From an uncultured Clostridia bacterium (GTDB lineage: Bacteria; Bacillota; Clostridia; Christensenellales; Borkfalkiaceae): 64,000 nt of DNA. The notes below the pieces were generated by a model. It was not told the origin of the DNA. It did no database searches and was given only the letters and a program-made list of their open reading frames with translations. Below are positions 48,776-56,577 of the stretch, piece by piece. The translations under genes and the position numbers were made by a program. The stretch lies in assembly GCA_934248055.1 (NCBI GenBank), contig CAKQKI010000004.1, positions 1 to 64,000 on the forward strand, read 5' to 3'. Within the stretch, counting starts at the first letter, position 1; each line of letters opens with the position of its first letter.

Positions 48776-49408
48776 ATGAACAGAAAAACCGCCGACGAAA
48801 TCATAAAAAGGCTCGCAGCAAAATACCCGAATCCCAAACCCGCTCTCAGATTTTCGTCCGATTACGAACTTCTGGTTGCGGTTATTCTTTCCGCGCAGTG
48901 TACGGACGAGCGCGTCAACACCGTTACAAGCGAACTTTTCAAAGAGTATAACACTCCCGAAAAAATGCTTGATCTTTCGGCGGAAGAATTATCGAAGCGT
49001 ATTCTGCCGTGCGGACTTAACAATTCAAAAGCCGCGCATATACTTTCGGCTTCCGAAGATATAGTTAAAAAGTTCTCGGGCAAAGTGCCGCAGAGTTTTG
49101 ACGACCTAATCTCTCTTTCGGGAGTTGGGCGCAAAACAGCCGACGTTATGATCGGCGTTGCGTTTAACGGCGACGCCATAGCGGTTGACACGCACGTTTT
49201 CAGGGTGTCTAACAGAACGGGGCTGGCAATCGGAAAAACGCCATATAAAGTCGAACAGGGGCTTAACGCGATAATCGATAAAAAGGAATGGTCGAAAGCC
49301 CATCACTACCTTATATTTCACGGAAGAGAAACGTGCAGGGCGCGAAAGCCCGACTGCAATAACTGCATAATTTCCGATTTATGCGAATGGAAGGAGAAAA
49401 ACAAATAA
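48776..49408 (+). CDS. nth: Endonuclease III
   Basis: 210 residues. Helix-hairpin-helix LSGVGRKTAD with catalytic K120, catalytic D138 in VDTHVFR, and a C-terminal [4Fe-4S] loop C187-x6-C194-x2-C197-x5-C203. DNA glycosylase/AP lyase for oxidised pyrimidines. The start is ATG 48776; the frame reaches back to 48716 through the leader hairpin, which the family does not have. The ribosome site is weak (CGGAAA). Its TAA overlaps the obg start. Confidence 0.96.
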   Translation: MNRKTADEIIKRLAAKYPNPKPALRFSSDYELLVAVILSAQCTDERVNTVTSELFKEYNTPEKMLDLSAEELSKRILPCGLNNSKAAHILSASEDIVKKFSGKVPQSFDDLISLSGVGRKTADVMIGVAFNGDAIAVDTHVFRVSNRTGLAIGKTPYKVEQGLNAIIDKKEWSKAHHYLIFHGRETCRARKPDCNNCIISDLCEWKEKNK

Positions 49409-50682
49409 TGCTGAACGAAAATTTTTTAGATAAAGAAAGTCTGCTTGTAAAATCGGGCGACGGCGGCGACGGAATAGTGTCGTATATCCGCTATAAAGGC
49501 GTTGCGGACGGCGGTCCCGACGGCGGCGACGGCGGAAACGGCGGAAACGTGTATTTTATAGGCGACAGGCATAAAACGAGTTTATCTGACTTTCGGTATA
49601 AACACAAATTCATAGCCGAAAACGGCGGCAAAGGCGATAAGAAGAACAGCCACGGCAAAAACGGCGAAGATTTATATATAAGCGTGCCGCTCGGAACGCA
49701 GATAAGCGACGCCGAAACGGGCGAATTTATCTGCGACGTTTATAAGGACGGACAAGTCCGCCTTATCATGCAGGGCGGTAGGGGCGGCAAGGGCAACGCG
49801 CGCTTTACAACTTCGAGAAGGCATTGCCCGCACTTTGCCCAGAAAGGCGAAACGACGGAAGTGAAAAGAGTAAATCTCGAACTGAAAGTTATAGCAGACG
49901 TTGGTCTGATAGGCTTTCCCAACGTCGGTAAATCCACTCTTTTATCGAAAATTTCGGCGGCAAAACCGAAAATTGCGAACTATCATTTCACTACGCTTTC
50001 GCCTAATCTCGGCGTTGTTAATTATTACGACGATTCTTTCGTCGCGGCCGATATACCCGGGCTTATAGAAGGCGCGGCTGACGGAGCGGGGCTCGGTCAC
50101 GATTTTTTAAGACATATCGAAAGAACCCGTCTTTTATGCCACGTTGTGGATATAAGCGGCGTTGAAGGCAGGGATCCCGTCGACGATTTTAAAAAAATAA
50201 ACGCCGAACTCAAAGCGTACAGCAAAAAACTTGCGGCTTTAAAGCAGATAGTCGTGCTTAATAAATCCGACGTTCAGGGCGCGGAAGAAAATATCGTAAA
50301 ATTCAAAAAACACTGTAAAAAGTACCCGATTTCAGTCGTTTCGGCTCTTACGGGCGAAGGAACGGAAGAAGTCGTTAAACTGTTGTTCGAAACCTTAAAA
50401 GATATTCCCGTAACTCTTCCCGAAGAAGACAGCGGATTTATCTATTCCCGTCCTTCGGGCGACGATTTCGAAATCGAGCGCGATGACGACGGCGCGTTCG
50501 TGATTGTGGGCGATCTCGTAAAAACTCTTTCGAGAAACGTTGTGCTTAGCGATACGGACAGTATGGCGTATATGCAAAAAACCCTTCGTGATAAAGGCGT
50601 TATCAAAAAACTGCGCGACGCGGGCGCGAAAGACGGCGACACCGTAGTCATCGGCGACGTTGAATTCGATTTTGTGGATTAA
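49408..50682 (+). CDS. obg: GTPase Obg
   Basis: 424 residues. Glycine-rich Obg domain (1-160, DGGPDGGDGGNGGNVYF), G domain with G1 GFPNVGKST (169-177), G2/G3 NYHFTTLSPN and ADIPGLIEGA, G4 NKSD, and a C-terminal OCT domain with YSRPSGDDFEIERDDDGAF. A ribosome-assembly and stress GTPase, important for entry into sporulation in Bacillus. It is separated from rplU-rpmA, with which it is commonly linked. AAGGAG lies 11 bases before ATG 49408. Confidence 0.96.
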   Translation: MLNENFLDKESLLVKSGDGGDGIVSYIRYKGVADGGPDGGDGGNGGNVYFIGDRHKTSLSDFRYKHKFIAENGGKGDKKNSHGKNGEDLYISVPLGTQISDAETGEFICDVYKDGQVRLIMQGGRGGKGNARFTTSRRHCPHFAQKGETTEVKRVNLELKVIADVGLIGFPNVGKSTLLSKISAAKPKIANYHFTTLSPNLGVVNYYDDSFVAADIPGLIEGAADGAGLGHDFLRHIERTRLLCHVVDISGVEGRDPVDDFKKINAELKAYSKKLAALKQIVVLNKSDVQGAEENIVKFKKHCKKYPISVVSALTGEGTEEVVKLLFETLKDIPVTLPEEDSGFIYSRPSGDDFEIERDDDGAFVIVGDLVKTLSRNVVLSDTDSMAYMQKTLRDKGVIKKLRDAGAKDGDTVVIGDVEFDFVD

Positions 50683-50700
50683 AAATATAAAGGAGCAAAA

Positions 50701-51000
50701 ATGCTTACAACAAAGCAAAGAAGTATTTTAAGAAGTATGGCTCAGACGATCGAGCCTGTCGGACAGGTCGGCAAGGGCGGCATATCCGAAAATATGATAA
50801 ATTCGTTTTCGGACGCTCTCGATAAAAGAGAACTTATAAAAATCACCGTTCTGAACAATGCCGAAGACGACGCTCACAGTATTGCGGCGGCTCTTGCGGA
50901 CGCGCTCGAAGCGGAAGTTGTTTGCGTTATAGGGCATAAAGCCGTTATATACAGAATCAGCGATAAAAAAGGCGTCAGGCACGTTTTAAGCGGCAAATAA
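50701..51000 (+). CDS. yhbY: YhbY-family RNA-binding protein
   Basis: 99 residues, CRM-domain fold (RSILRSMAQTIEPVGQVGKGGISENMI; IKITVLNNAEDDAHSIAAALAD; VIGHKAVIYR), with the GKGG loop replacing the GxxG of KH domains. Associates with pre-50S particles. AAGGAG before ATG and 18 bases after obg, its usual neighbour. Confidence 0.93.
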   Translation: MLTTKQRSILRSMAQTIEPVGQVGKGGISENMINSFSDALDKRELIKITVLNNAEDDAHSIAAALADALEAEVVCVIGHKAVIYRISDKKGVRHVLSGK

Positions 51001-51113
51001 TCCGTTTTAAATTGCCTTTTCGGCCGTTTTACGCGTTTTAACGAAAATATGTGTTTATTCGGCGAACGAAAGCGATATAATTATTCGTTATACGTGAAAC
51101 GCTGCGTAAATTC

Positions 51114-51142
51114 TTGCAAAATTAAAAAAATAATGATAAAAT
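51114..51142 (+). promoter_or_regulatory. Promoter of the ACT/DUF711 pair (leaderless)
   Basis: TTGCAA (51114-51119), 17 bases, TAAAAT (51137-51142), then seven bases to ATG 51150. Confidence 0.6.
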
Positions 51143-51149
51143 CTTTTAT

Positions 51150-51419
51150 ATGAAAGCAATAGTTACCGTAATAGGAAAAGACAAGCCCGGAATCATAGCG
51201 GGCGTATCGGGCATGCTTGCCGGATATTCTATAAACATCGAAGACATCAGCCAGACGATAATGCAGGGTTTTTTTACTATGATAATGCTCGTAGACCTTG
51301 AAAAATCTTCGCTTAAATTCGGCGAACTTGTCGACAAGGCGGAAGAACTCGGCAACAGCGAAGGCGTAAAAATAATCATTCAGCACGAAGATATTTTCAA
51401 CGCTATGCACAGGGTGTGA
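51150..51419 (+). CDS. ACT domain protein (UPF0237, GcvR-like)
   Basis: 89 residues, one ACT domain (AIVTVIGKDKPGIIAGVSGMLAGYSINIEDISQTIM). Single-ACT proteins of this type are thought to bind an amino acid or metabolite and regulate a partner. It is always beside the DUF711 gene in Firmicutes as I recall, and here lies one base before it. No Shine-Dalgarno; the promoter -10 ends seven bases from ATG. Confidence 0.9.
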   Translation: MKAIVTVIGKDKPGIIAGVSGMLAGYSINIEDISQTIMQGFFTMIMLVDLEKSSLKFGELVDKAEELGNSEGVKIIIQHEDIFNAMHRV

Positions 51420-51420
51420 G

Positions 51421-52776
51421 ATGATAAACAACGGCGATATCGTAGAAACGATAAATATGGTCGAAAAAGAACATTTCGACGTCCGCACAGTAACCATGGG
51501 CGTGTCGCTTTTGTCTGCCGTCGGCTCGACAGCGGACGAAACCGCGCGTAAAGTTTACGATCTTATATGCAAAAAAGCCGAAAATCTCGTTAAAACGGCA
51601 AACGATTTATCCGTTACTTACGGCGTTCCGATAGTAAATAAACGCCTTTCGGTAACTCCCGTTTCTCTTATAACCGCAGGTTTTAAAGGCGAAGAAATAA
51701 AAATCGCCCGCGCTCTCGACAGCGCGGCTAAAACCGTCGGCGTTGACTTTATAGGCGGATATTCCGCGCTCGTTCATAAAGGTCTTACTTCTTACGAGCG
51801 TTCTTTTATAGAAAGTATTCCCGAAGTTCTTGCCTGTACCGACATTTTATGTTCGTCGGTAAACGTCGGGTCGACGCGTTCGGGAATCAATCTCGACGCC
51901 GTTAAACTCGTCGGCGAAATAATCAAAAAAACGGCTGAACTCACTAAAACGCGCGACGGATTCGGTTGCGCGAAGTTCGTTGCGTTCTGCAATGCCGTGG
52001 AAGATAATCCTTTTATGGCGGGAGCCTTTCACGGAGTGGGCGAAGGCGAATGCGTTATAAACGTCGGGGTGTCGGGTCCGGGCGTGGTTTGCCGCGCGGT
52101 GAAGGACGCCCCCGATAAAAACATAACCGAAATTGCGGAAATAATCAAAAAAACCGCATTTAAAATAACGCGCGTAGGTCAACTTATAGCGAATGACGCC
52201 GCCAAACGGCTTAACGCCGAACTCGGCATAGTAGACCTGTCGCTCGCTCCTACTCCCGCAATAGGCGACAGTGTAGGGAGAATTCTCGAAGAAATGGGGT
52301 TATCCACCGTTGGCGGACACGGCACGACGGCTTGCCTTGCTATTTTAAACGACGCCGTAAAAAAAGGCGGAGTTATGGCAAGTTCGAAAGTCGGTGGATT
52401 GTCGGGGGCGTTTATTCCCGTAAGCGAAGACGAAGGAATGATTTGCGCCGCCGAAAAAGGCGTGCTTACTCTTAATAAACTCGAAGCGATGACGGCCGTT
52501 TGCAGCGTGGGAATAGATATGGTTGCAATCCCCGGGGATACGCCCGCGTCTACTATTTCCGCAATCCTTGCCGACGAAGCGGCAATAGGTATGGTAAATA
52601 ATAAAACAACGGCGATAAGGCTTATACCCGTTCCCGATAAAACCGTGGGCGAATTCGTGGAGTTCGGCGGACTTTTAGGTCGCGCTCCGATAATGGCGGT
52701 AAACTCCGCTTCCGCCGAAAAATTCATTTCGCGCGGCGGCATTATTCCCGCTCCCATTCACGGCAACAAGAACTGA
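51421..52776 (+). CDS. PFL family protein (UPF0210/DUF711)
   Basis: 451 residues, full length. DVRTVTMGVSLLSAVGSTADETARKVYDLI and SVNVGSTRSGINLDAVKLVGEIIKK are typical, as is the glycine-rich GVSGPGV segment. Related by fold to glycyl-radical (pyruvate formate-lyase-like) proteins but without known activity. Function with the ACT protein is unknown; a metabolite-regulated enzyme is inferred. Confidence 0.92.
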   Translation: MINNGDIVETINMVEKEHFDVRTVTMGVSLLSAVGSTADETARKVYDLICKKAENLVKTANDLSVTYGVPIVNKRLSVTPVSLITAGFKGEEIKIARALDSAAKTVGVDFIGGYSALVHKGLTSYERSFIESIPEVLACTDILCSSVNVGSTRSGINLDAVKLVGEIIKKTAELTKTRDGFGCAKFVAFCNAVEDNPFMAGAFHGVGEGECVINVGVSGPGVVCRAVKDAPDKNITEIAEIIKKTAFKITRVGQLIANDAAKRLNAELGIVDLSLAPTPAIGDSVGRILEEMGLSTVGGHGTTACLAILNDAVKKGGVMASSKVGGLSGAFIPVSEDEGMICAAEKGVLTLNKLEAMTAVCSVGIDMVAIPGDTPASTISAILADEAAIGMVNNKTTAIRLIPVPDKTVGEFVEFGGLLGRAPIMAVNSASAEKFISRGGIIPAPIHGNKN

Positions 52777-52786
52777 ATATAATCTT

Positions 52787-52818
52787 AAAACTCTCTTTTT
52801 TCCGAAAGAGAGTTTTTT
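52787..52818 (+). terminator. Terminator of the ACT/DUF711 operon
   Basis: Stem AAACTCTCTTT / AAAGAGAGTTT (52788-52798/52805-52815) with T run to 52818. Confidence 0.85.
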
Positions 52819-52822
52819 ATAT

Positions 52823-52854
52823 CAAAAAAAATCCGACGTAATTTTACGTCGGAT
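52823..52854 (-). terminator. Terminator of the UreI/AmiS-like gene
   Basis: Perfect 11-bp stem (ATCCGACGTAA and its complement, 52831-52854); read on the minus strand it is followed by eight T (52830-52823). Confidence 0.85.
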
Positions 52855-52934
52855 ATGAAAAAGTTTTACGTTGTCAAAACCCCGTAGATTTTTTAACATA
52901 TTTTAAGGGTTTGACAATTTATTTTGCAAAAAAA

Positions 52935-53435
52935 TCAAAGCGCGGTAATTCCCGTGAGAAGAAGAACGCCTTCTACGCACAAAGCAAGCGCGCCTTCGAG
53001 CATTATAACCCAGTTCGACGGGGTTTTTAAAATGTCAAGACTTCTCGAAACGAAGTAAGCAAGCCAGATAAGCATCCAGACGAGCCATAAAACGCCGAGC
53101 ATAAGTCTTCCGCCGATAATATAATATACGCCGAGAGCCGCCGCAATCAGGCATACTAACGCCGAAAACCAACCAAGGCTCGTTTCGGATAAATCCCAGA
53201 TGCATACAGCCGAAATAAACAAGTGGGTAATACCGATAAGAAGCAGCGACGCGTATTCCGCTTTTATTGCGGTTTCGGTTGCGGTAAGAATACCAAAGAT
53301 ACTTATTATACTCACAACAAGCCCCGAAAGCACGTTGAGAATAACAACTTCGTTGTTGTCGTTTTCGTCTATCAGCGGCAAAAAGCCGTTAAGAAAAAAC
53401 GCCATACCGCTGAAAATCAAACAAATTGCAAACAT
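52935..53435 (-). CDS. AmiS/UreI-family channel
   Basis: 166 residues, six membrane helices. IGITHLFISAVCIWDLSETSLGWFSALVCLIAAAL and LGVLWLVWMLIWLAYFVSRSLDILKTPSNWVIMLEGAL align with the TYLYAA..LDWRPYSWYSLF and WLAWGVLWLTAF..LAIIEG blocks of UreI. The family passes urea or short amides. It is a single gene with its own terminator, with no urease, amidase or nickel genes nearby. AAGGAG precedes ATG. Confidence 0.75.
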   Translation of the reverse strand: MFAICLIFSGMAFFLNGFLPLIDENDNNEVVILNVLSGLVVSIISIFGILTATETAIKAEYASLLLIGITHLFISAVCIWDLSETSLGWFSALVCLIAAALGVYYIIGGRLMLGVLWLVWMLIWLAYFVSRSLDILKTPSNWVIMLEGALALCVEGVLLLTGITAL

Positions 53436-53537
53436 ATTTTTTTCTCCTTGCTTAGATTATTGCCCCGTTCGGAATAATTTATTCGCCTGCGCCCGATTTT
53501 TTTAAAAATTTTCAGAAAGCGTTTAAATAATAATCGG

Positions 53538-53819
53538 TTAGCCACAAGTGACTGCGTTTGAACCCGCCAAAGCGCCGATATTTACGCGCTTTATGCCGAA
53601 TTCTCCTTCGTCCGTACCGCCAAGTACGAACAAGTCGCCTTCGACAGAAATCATCGAAAATAGCGGCGTTTTGGTTGCCTGCAAGTATTGCGTTGCGTTT
53701 TCAGGTTAAGACGCGGCGCGCAAGCGGCATAATACACTCGTATATGACGATTGCGGAACAATGTATTAGCCTGAAAGCACGACGCAAGACCGAGTTCAAA
53801 CGCAATCGCTTGTGGCTAA
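53538..53819. mobile_element. Palindromic non-coding element (element 2)
   Basis: 282 bases bounded by 26-base inverted repeats, 53538-53563 (TTAGCCACAAG...) and 53794-53819, 24 of 26 matching. The interior has the CGCCGATATTTACGCG core (about 53571), GTACG repeats and AAATCATCGAAAATAGCGGCG (53648-53668), all shared with element 3. The outer repeats are unrelated to those of elements 1 and 3. The last 16 bases of the right end recur at 846-861. Confidence 0.65.
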
Positions 53820-53821
53820 GA

Positions 53822-53858
53822 AAAAGCAAATTTCAGAAAATCGCTGAAATTTGCTTTT
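53822..53858 (-). terminator. Terminator-like palindrome
   Basis: 15-bp perfect stem AAAAGCAAATTTCAG and its complement around a seven-base loop. On the minus strand the descending arm ends in TTTTTC, so it could end transcription of the DUF1508 gene, whose stop is now 370 bases away across element 3. Confidence 0.6.
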
Positions 53859-53885
53859 AAAATTTTGCGGTGTGTTTAGTTGACA

Positions 53886-54241
53886 TGCCGGCGAAGAATA
53901 ATTTAAGCCTTGCAAAAACGCCGCAATTTACGCGCTTTTTTGCAAATTCTCGGACGGTGTACGTATAGTACTACCGTCCTTGCCTTCACAAAAAATCATC
54001 GAAAATATCGGCGCTTTTTTGCAAATTCTCGGACGGTGTACGTATAGTACTACCGTCCTTACCTTCACAAAAAATCATCGAAAATATCGGCGTTTTTGTT
54101 GCAGACAAGTATAACGCTGCGTTTTTAGGCTAAGACAAGGCGCGTGAGCGTGTTAATACTGTCCGTATAACCCGTTAATGCAACACAGTATTAGTCAAAA
54201 ACACAGCGTTAGACCAAGGCTTCAATTATTCTTTGCCGGCA
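53886..54241. mobile_element. Palindromic non-coding element overlapping a gene end (element 3)
   Basis: 356 bases bounded by 27-base inverted repeats 53886-53912 (TGCCGGCGAAGAATAATTTA..) and 54215-54241, 25 of 27 matching. Inside are the TTGCAAAAACGC core hairpin (53910-53945), a 79-base tandem duplication (53932-54010 and 54011-54089) and a second palindrome pairing AACGCTG near 54114 with CAGCGTT near 54204. The right repeat encodes the last five codons and stop of the DUF1508 gene. Confidence 0.65.
53932..54089 (+). repeat. 79-bp tandem duplication inside element 3
   Basis: Copies 53932-54010 and 54011-54089 differ by about one base. Each contains GGACGGTGTACGTATAGTAC, ACCGTCC and AAAAAATCATCGAAAATATC. 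Confidence 0.9.
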
Positions 54242-55188
54242 TCCGAAACGGTTTCGTCGAGAATAACGTTCGCGGTTTTTGCAAAGCGTTTGACCGATTC
54301 TATGCCGCTTTCGCATTTTGCTTTGCTTGAATAATTTTCGCTTACGCATATAAGCCTGTTCGAGTGTGAAAAAAGTTTGAAACGGTAGTGACCGTATTTA
54401 TCTATGCTCGTTGCAAAGTTTCCGCTGTCAATATTCTTTTTAATCGTTTCTATGCCGTTTTTCACGCCCGAAAGGGAAGTATAAGTTTCGGTTCTCAATA
54501 AAAGCCCGCCGTTCGAAGCGGTGAGTTCGGCAAAAAATTTACCGTCCTGCTCCTTAACCTTCCATTTGCCCGTGTAATAATTTTTTTGTTCGGGTTCGGA
54601 TTTATCGTTTACCGATTTTTTGGTTTTGTTATCGGGCGTTGCCGCTTTCGTTTGCTTTGCCGCGTTTAAGGTCTTTTGTTTTGCGGCTTTTGAATTATCG
54701 CCGTCGGCTTTATCGGACTTTTGCGCTTTTTCCGCGGAAACAGCCGCTTTTTTGGCAGGAGATTTATCTGCTTTTACTGACGAGTTTTCTTCAGTTTTGC
54801 TTTCTTTCGCGACTTTAACCGCGGCGGTTTTGTCTGCGGCGGCTTTTGTCGATTTATCGGAAGAATTTTTTACTTTAACCTGCTTTGCGCTCTTTTTTGC
54901 CGATTCTTCGTGCGCTTTCTGAATTTCTTCTTCTTCGGACGCAAGCATATCGATCAATACTTCTTTATCGGCAACGTTGTTTGATATTCTGTCGATTTCT
55001 TCGGGGGTAAGAGAAGTAACGGCGTTCTCCGCGTTTTCTTTAAATTGCTGTTCCTTTTGCTTTTTTGAGCGGACTTTGGCAATTATTATGAGCGCAAGAA
55101 TTATAACCGCAAGCGCTACTATTCCGTAAATTATAAAATTCACGTGCGCTTTGAACCAGTTTAATACGTTTTCGAAAAATTCATTCAT
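54226..55188 (-). CDS. Membrane-anchored DUF1508 (YegP-like) protein
   Basis: 320 residues. N-terminal membrane helix (about 18-38), a cytoplasm- or outside-facing segment, then a long Lys/Ala/Ser-rich low-complexity linker (about 90-205), and two DUF1508 repeats at the C-terminus (GKWKVKEQDGKFFAELTASNGGLLLRTETYTS...GVKNGIETIKKN; then HYRFKLFSHSNRLICVSENYSSKAKCESGIESVKR). YegP proteins are usually just the small repeats; this anchored form with a long linker is unusual. The last residues, DAGKE, and the TAA lie in the inverted repeat of element 3. A weak AAGGTG ribosome site precedes ATG 55188. Confidence 0.8.
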   Translation of the reverse strand: MNEFFENVLNWFKAHVNFIIYGIVALAVIILALIIIAKVRSKKQKEQQFKENAENAVTSLTPEEIDRISNNVADKEVLIDMLASEEEEIQKAHEESAKKSAKQVKVKNSSDKSTKAAADKTAAVKVAKESKTEENSSVKADKSPAKKAAVSAEKAQKSDKADGDNSKAAKQKTLNAAKQTKAATPDNKTKKSVNDKSEPEQKNYYTGKWKVKEQDGKFFAELTASNGGLLLRTETYTSLSGVKNGIETIKKNIDSGNFATSIDKYGHYRFKLFSHSNRLICVSENYSSKAKCESGIESVKRFAKTANVILDETVSDAGKE

Positions 55189-55235
55189 ACTGCAAACACC
55201 TTATTTTACTTATATTATTATACAACTATAGTATT

Positions 55236-55264
55236 ATCTTATAACTTTTTTTAAAAATAGTCAA
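55236..55264 (-). promoter_or_regulatory. Promoter of the DUF1508 gene
   Basis: Minus strand TTGACT (55264-55259), 17 bases, TAAGAT (55241-55236). Confidence 0.55.
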
Positions 55265-55271
55265 CCGTTCG

Positions 55272-55300
55272 TTGCCTAAATCGGAAAAAAGTGTTAAAAT
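55272..55300 (+). promoter_or_regulatory. Promoter of the FAD-protein operon
   Basis: TTGCCT (55272-55277), 17 bases, TAAAAT (55295-55300). Its -35 is seven bases from the divergent -35. Confidence 0.6.
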
Positions 55301-55335
55301 TATATCGAACGGGAACGAATAAGGAGCAATCGGGA

Positions 55336-56559
55336 ATGAATAGGGAAAACGAAAGAGTTTACAAGGCGATAATCGTAGGCGGCGGAGCGTCGGGGCTTGT
55401 CGCGGCGATATTGCTTTCCGAGCGTTTCGGCGGAGAAAACGTGCTTCTTGCGGAAAGGCTTTCAAGGGTAGGAAAAAAACTGCTCGCAACGGGAAACGGT
55501 CAATGCAACGTTACGGGCAGATTTGAAAATTTATCGGTTTTTCACGGTAAAAGTCCGTCGTTTTGCGAATACGCGCTTAATAAATACGGCAAAAACGCTC
55601 TTTTATCGTTTTATGAAAATTCAGGCGTCCCCGTGATTTTCGACGGCGATAAAGGCTTTCCGCTTTCAAGGCAGGCTTCGTCGGTAGTGGACGCGTTCCG
55701 CTTTAAACTTTCCGCATTGAAAACGAAAACCGCGTGCGACGCGTTCGTTACGGATATTTCCCGCAAAAACGGCGTTTTTACGGTTTTAACGGATAGCGTG
55801 GAAAGGTTTTTGTCGGAAAACGTAATTCTTGCCTGCGGCGGTAAAGCCGCTTCTCATTTCGGTACGGACGGAAACGCGTATAAACTCGCTGAAAAATTCG
55901 GGCATAAAATAACGGCGTTGTATCCGTCGATTGTTCAACTTAAATGCAACGTTGCTTCTTTAAAAGGTCTGAAAGGACTTAAACAAAAAGTAAAAGTTTC
56001 GGCGTTTGCGGACGGCGTTTTTTTAAAAAGCGCCGCGGGCGATATTCTGTTTACCGATTACGGAGTAAGCGGAAACGCCGCGTTTTTACTCTCTTCATAT
56101 CTTACGGGTAAAAACGGCGGAGTATTATCGGTCGATTTTATACCCGACGCGGACGAAAAAATCCTTTACGAAGCCCTTTTAAAAAAGATTAAAAATTGCG
56201 GATATCTAACTAACGAGTATCTTCTTTCGGGGTTTATGAACGGGAAAATTGCGGCGGCGTTACTGAGAAACGTTGGTGTCGACTTATCCGCCGCCGTTGA
56301 TAAATGCGACCTTGAAAAAATCGTAAAAACGGTAAAAAACTATCGTATAGCGGTAACGGGAACGCTCGGTTTCGACGATGCGCAGGTAACGCGCGGCGGC
56401 GTTGAAACGAAAGACATAAATCCAGAAACGATGGAAAGCGCGTTTGAAAAAGGGCTTTATATCGTCGGCGAAATGCTCGATATAGACGGCGATTGCGGCG
56501 GTTATAATTTAACGTGGGCCTTTGCTTCGGGCGCGCTCGCGGCAGAAAGCGTAAAATAA
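55336..56559 (+). CDS. BaiN/HI0933-family flavoprotein
   Basis: 407 residues from ATG 55336, nine bases after AAGGAG. KAIIVGGGASGLVAAILLSE, LAERLSRVGKKLLATGNGQCNVTG, and C-terminal GLYIVGEMLDIDGDCGGYNLTWAFASG are diagnostic of the HI0933-like family. Members include BaiN, a flavin reductase in bile acid 7-dehydroxylation, but most are uncharacterised and widespread; bile acid activity is not implied. Next gene follows after 18 bases. Confidence 0.9.
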   Translation: MNRENERVYKAIIVGGGASGLVAAILLSERFGGENVLLAERLSRVGKKLLATGNGQCNVTGRFENLSVFHGKSPSFCEYALNKYGKNALLSFYENSGVPVIFDGDKGFPLSRQASSVVDAFRFKLSALKTKTACDAFVTDISRKNGVFTVLTDSVERFLSENVILACGGKAASHFGTDGNAYKLAEKFGHKITALYPSIVQLKCNVASLKGLKGLKQKVKVSAFADGVFLKSAAGDILFTDYGVSGNAAFLLSSYLTGKNGGVLSVDFIPDADEKILYEALLKKIKNCGYLTNEYLLSGFMNGKIAAALLRNVGVDLSAAVDKCDLEKIVKTVKNYRIAVTGTLGFDDAQVTRGGVETKDINPETMESAFEKGLYIVGEMLDIDGDCGGYNLTWAFASGALAAESVK

Positions 56560-56577
56560 CCTTTCGGATATAAAACG

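Larger units (their letters stand above)
53436..54225. other. 790-base gene-free interval with two palindromic elements
   Basis: Contains the upstream region of the channel gene (53436-53537), element 2 (53538-53819), a terminator-like palindrome (53822-53858) and element 3 (53886-54241). One short frame in element 2 is not a credible gene. Confidence 0.8.
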
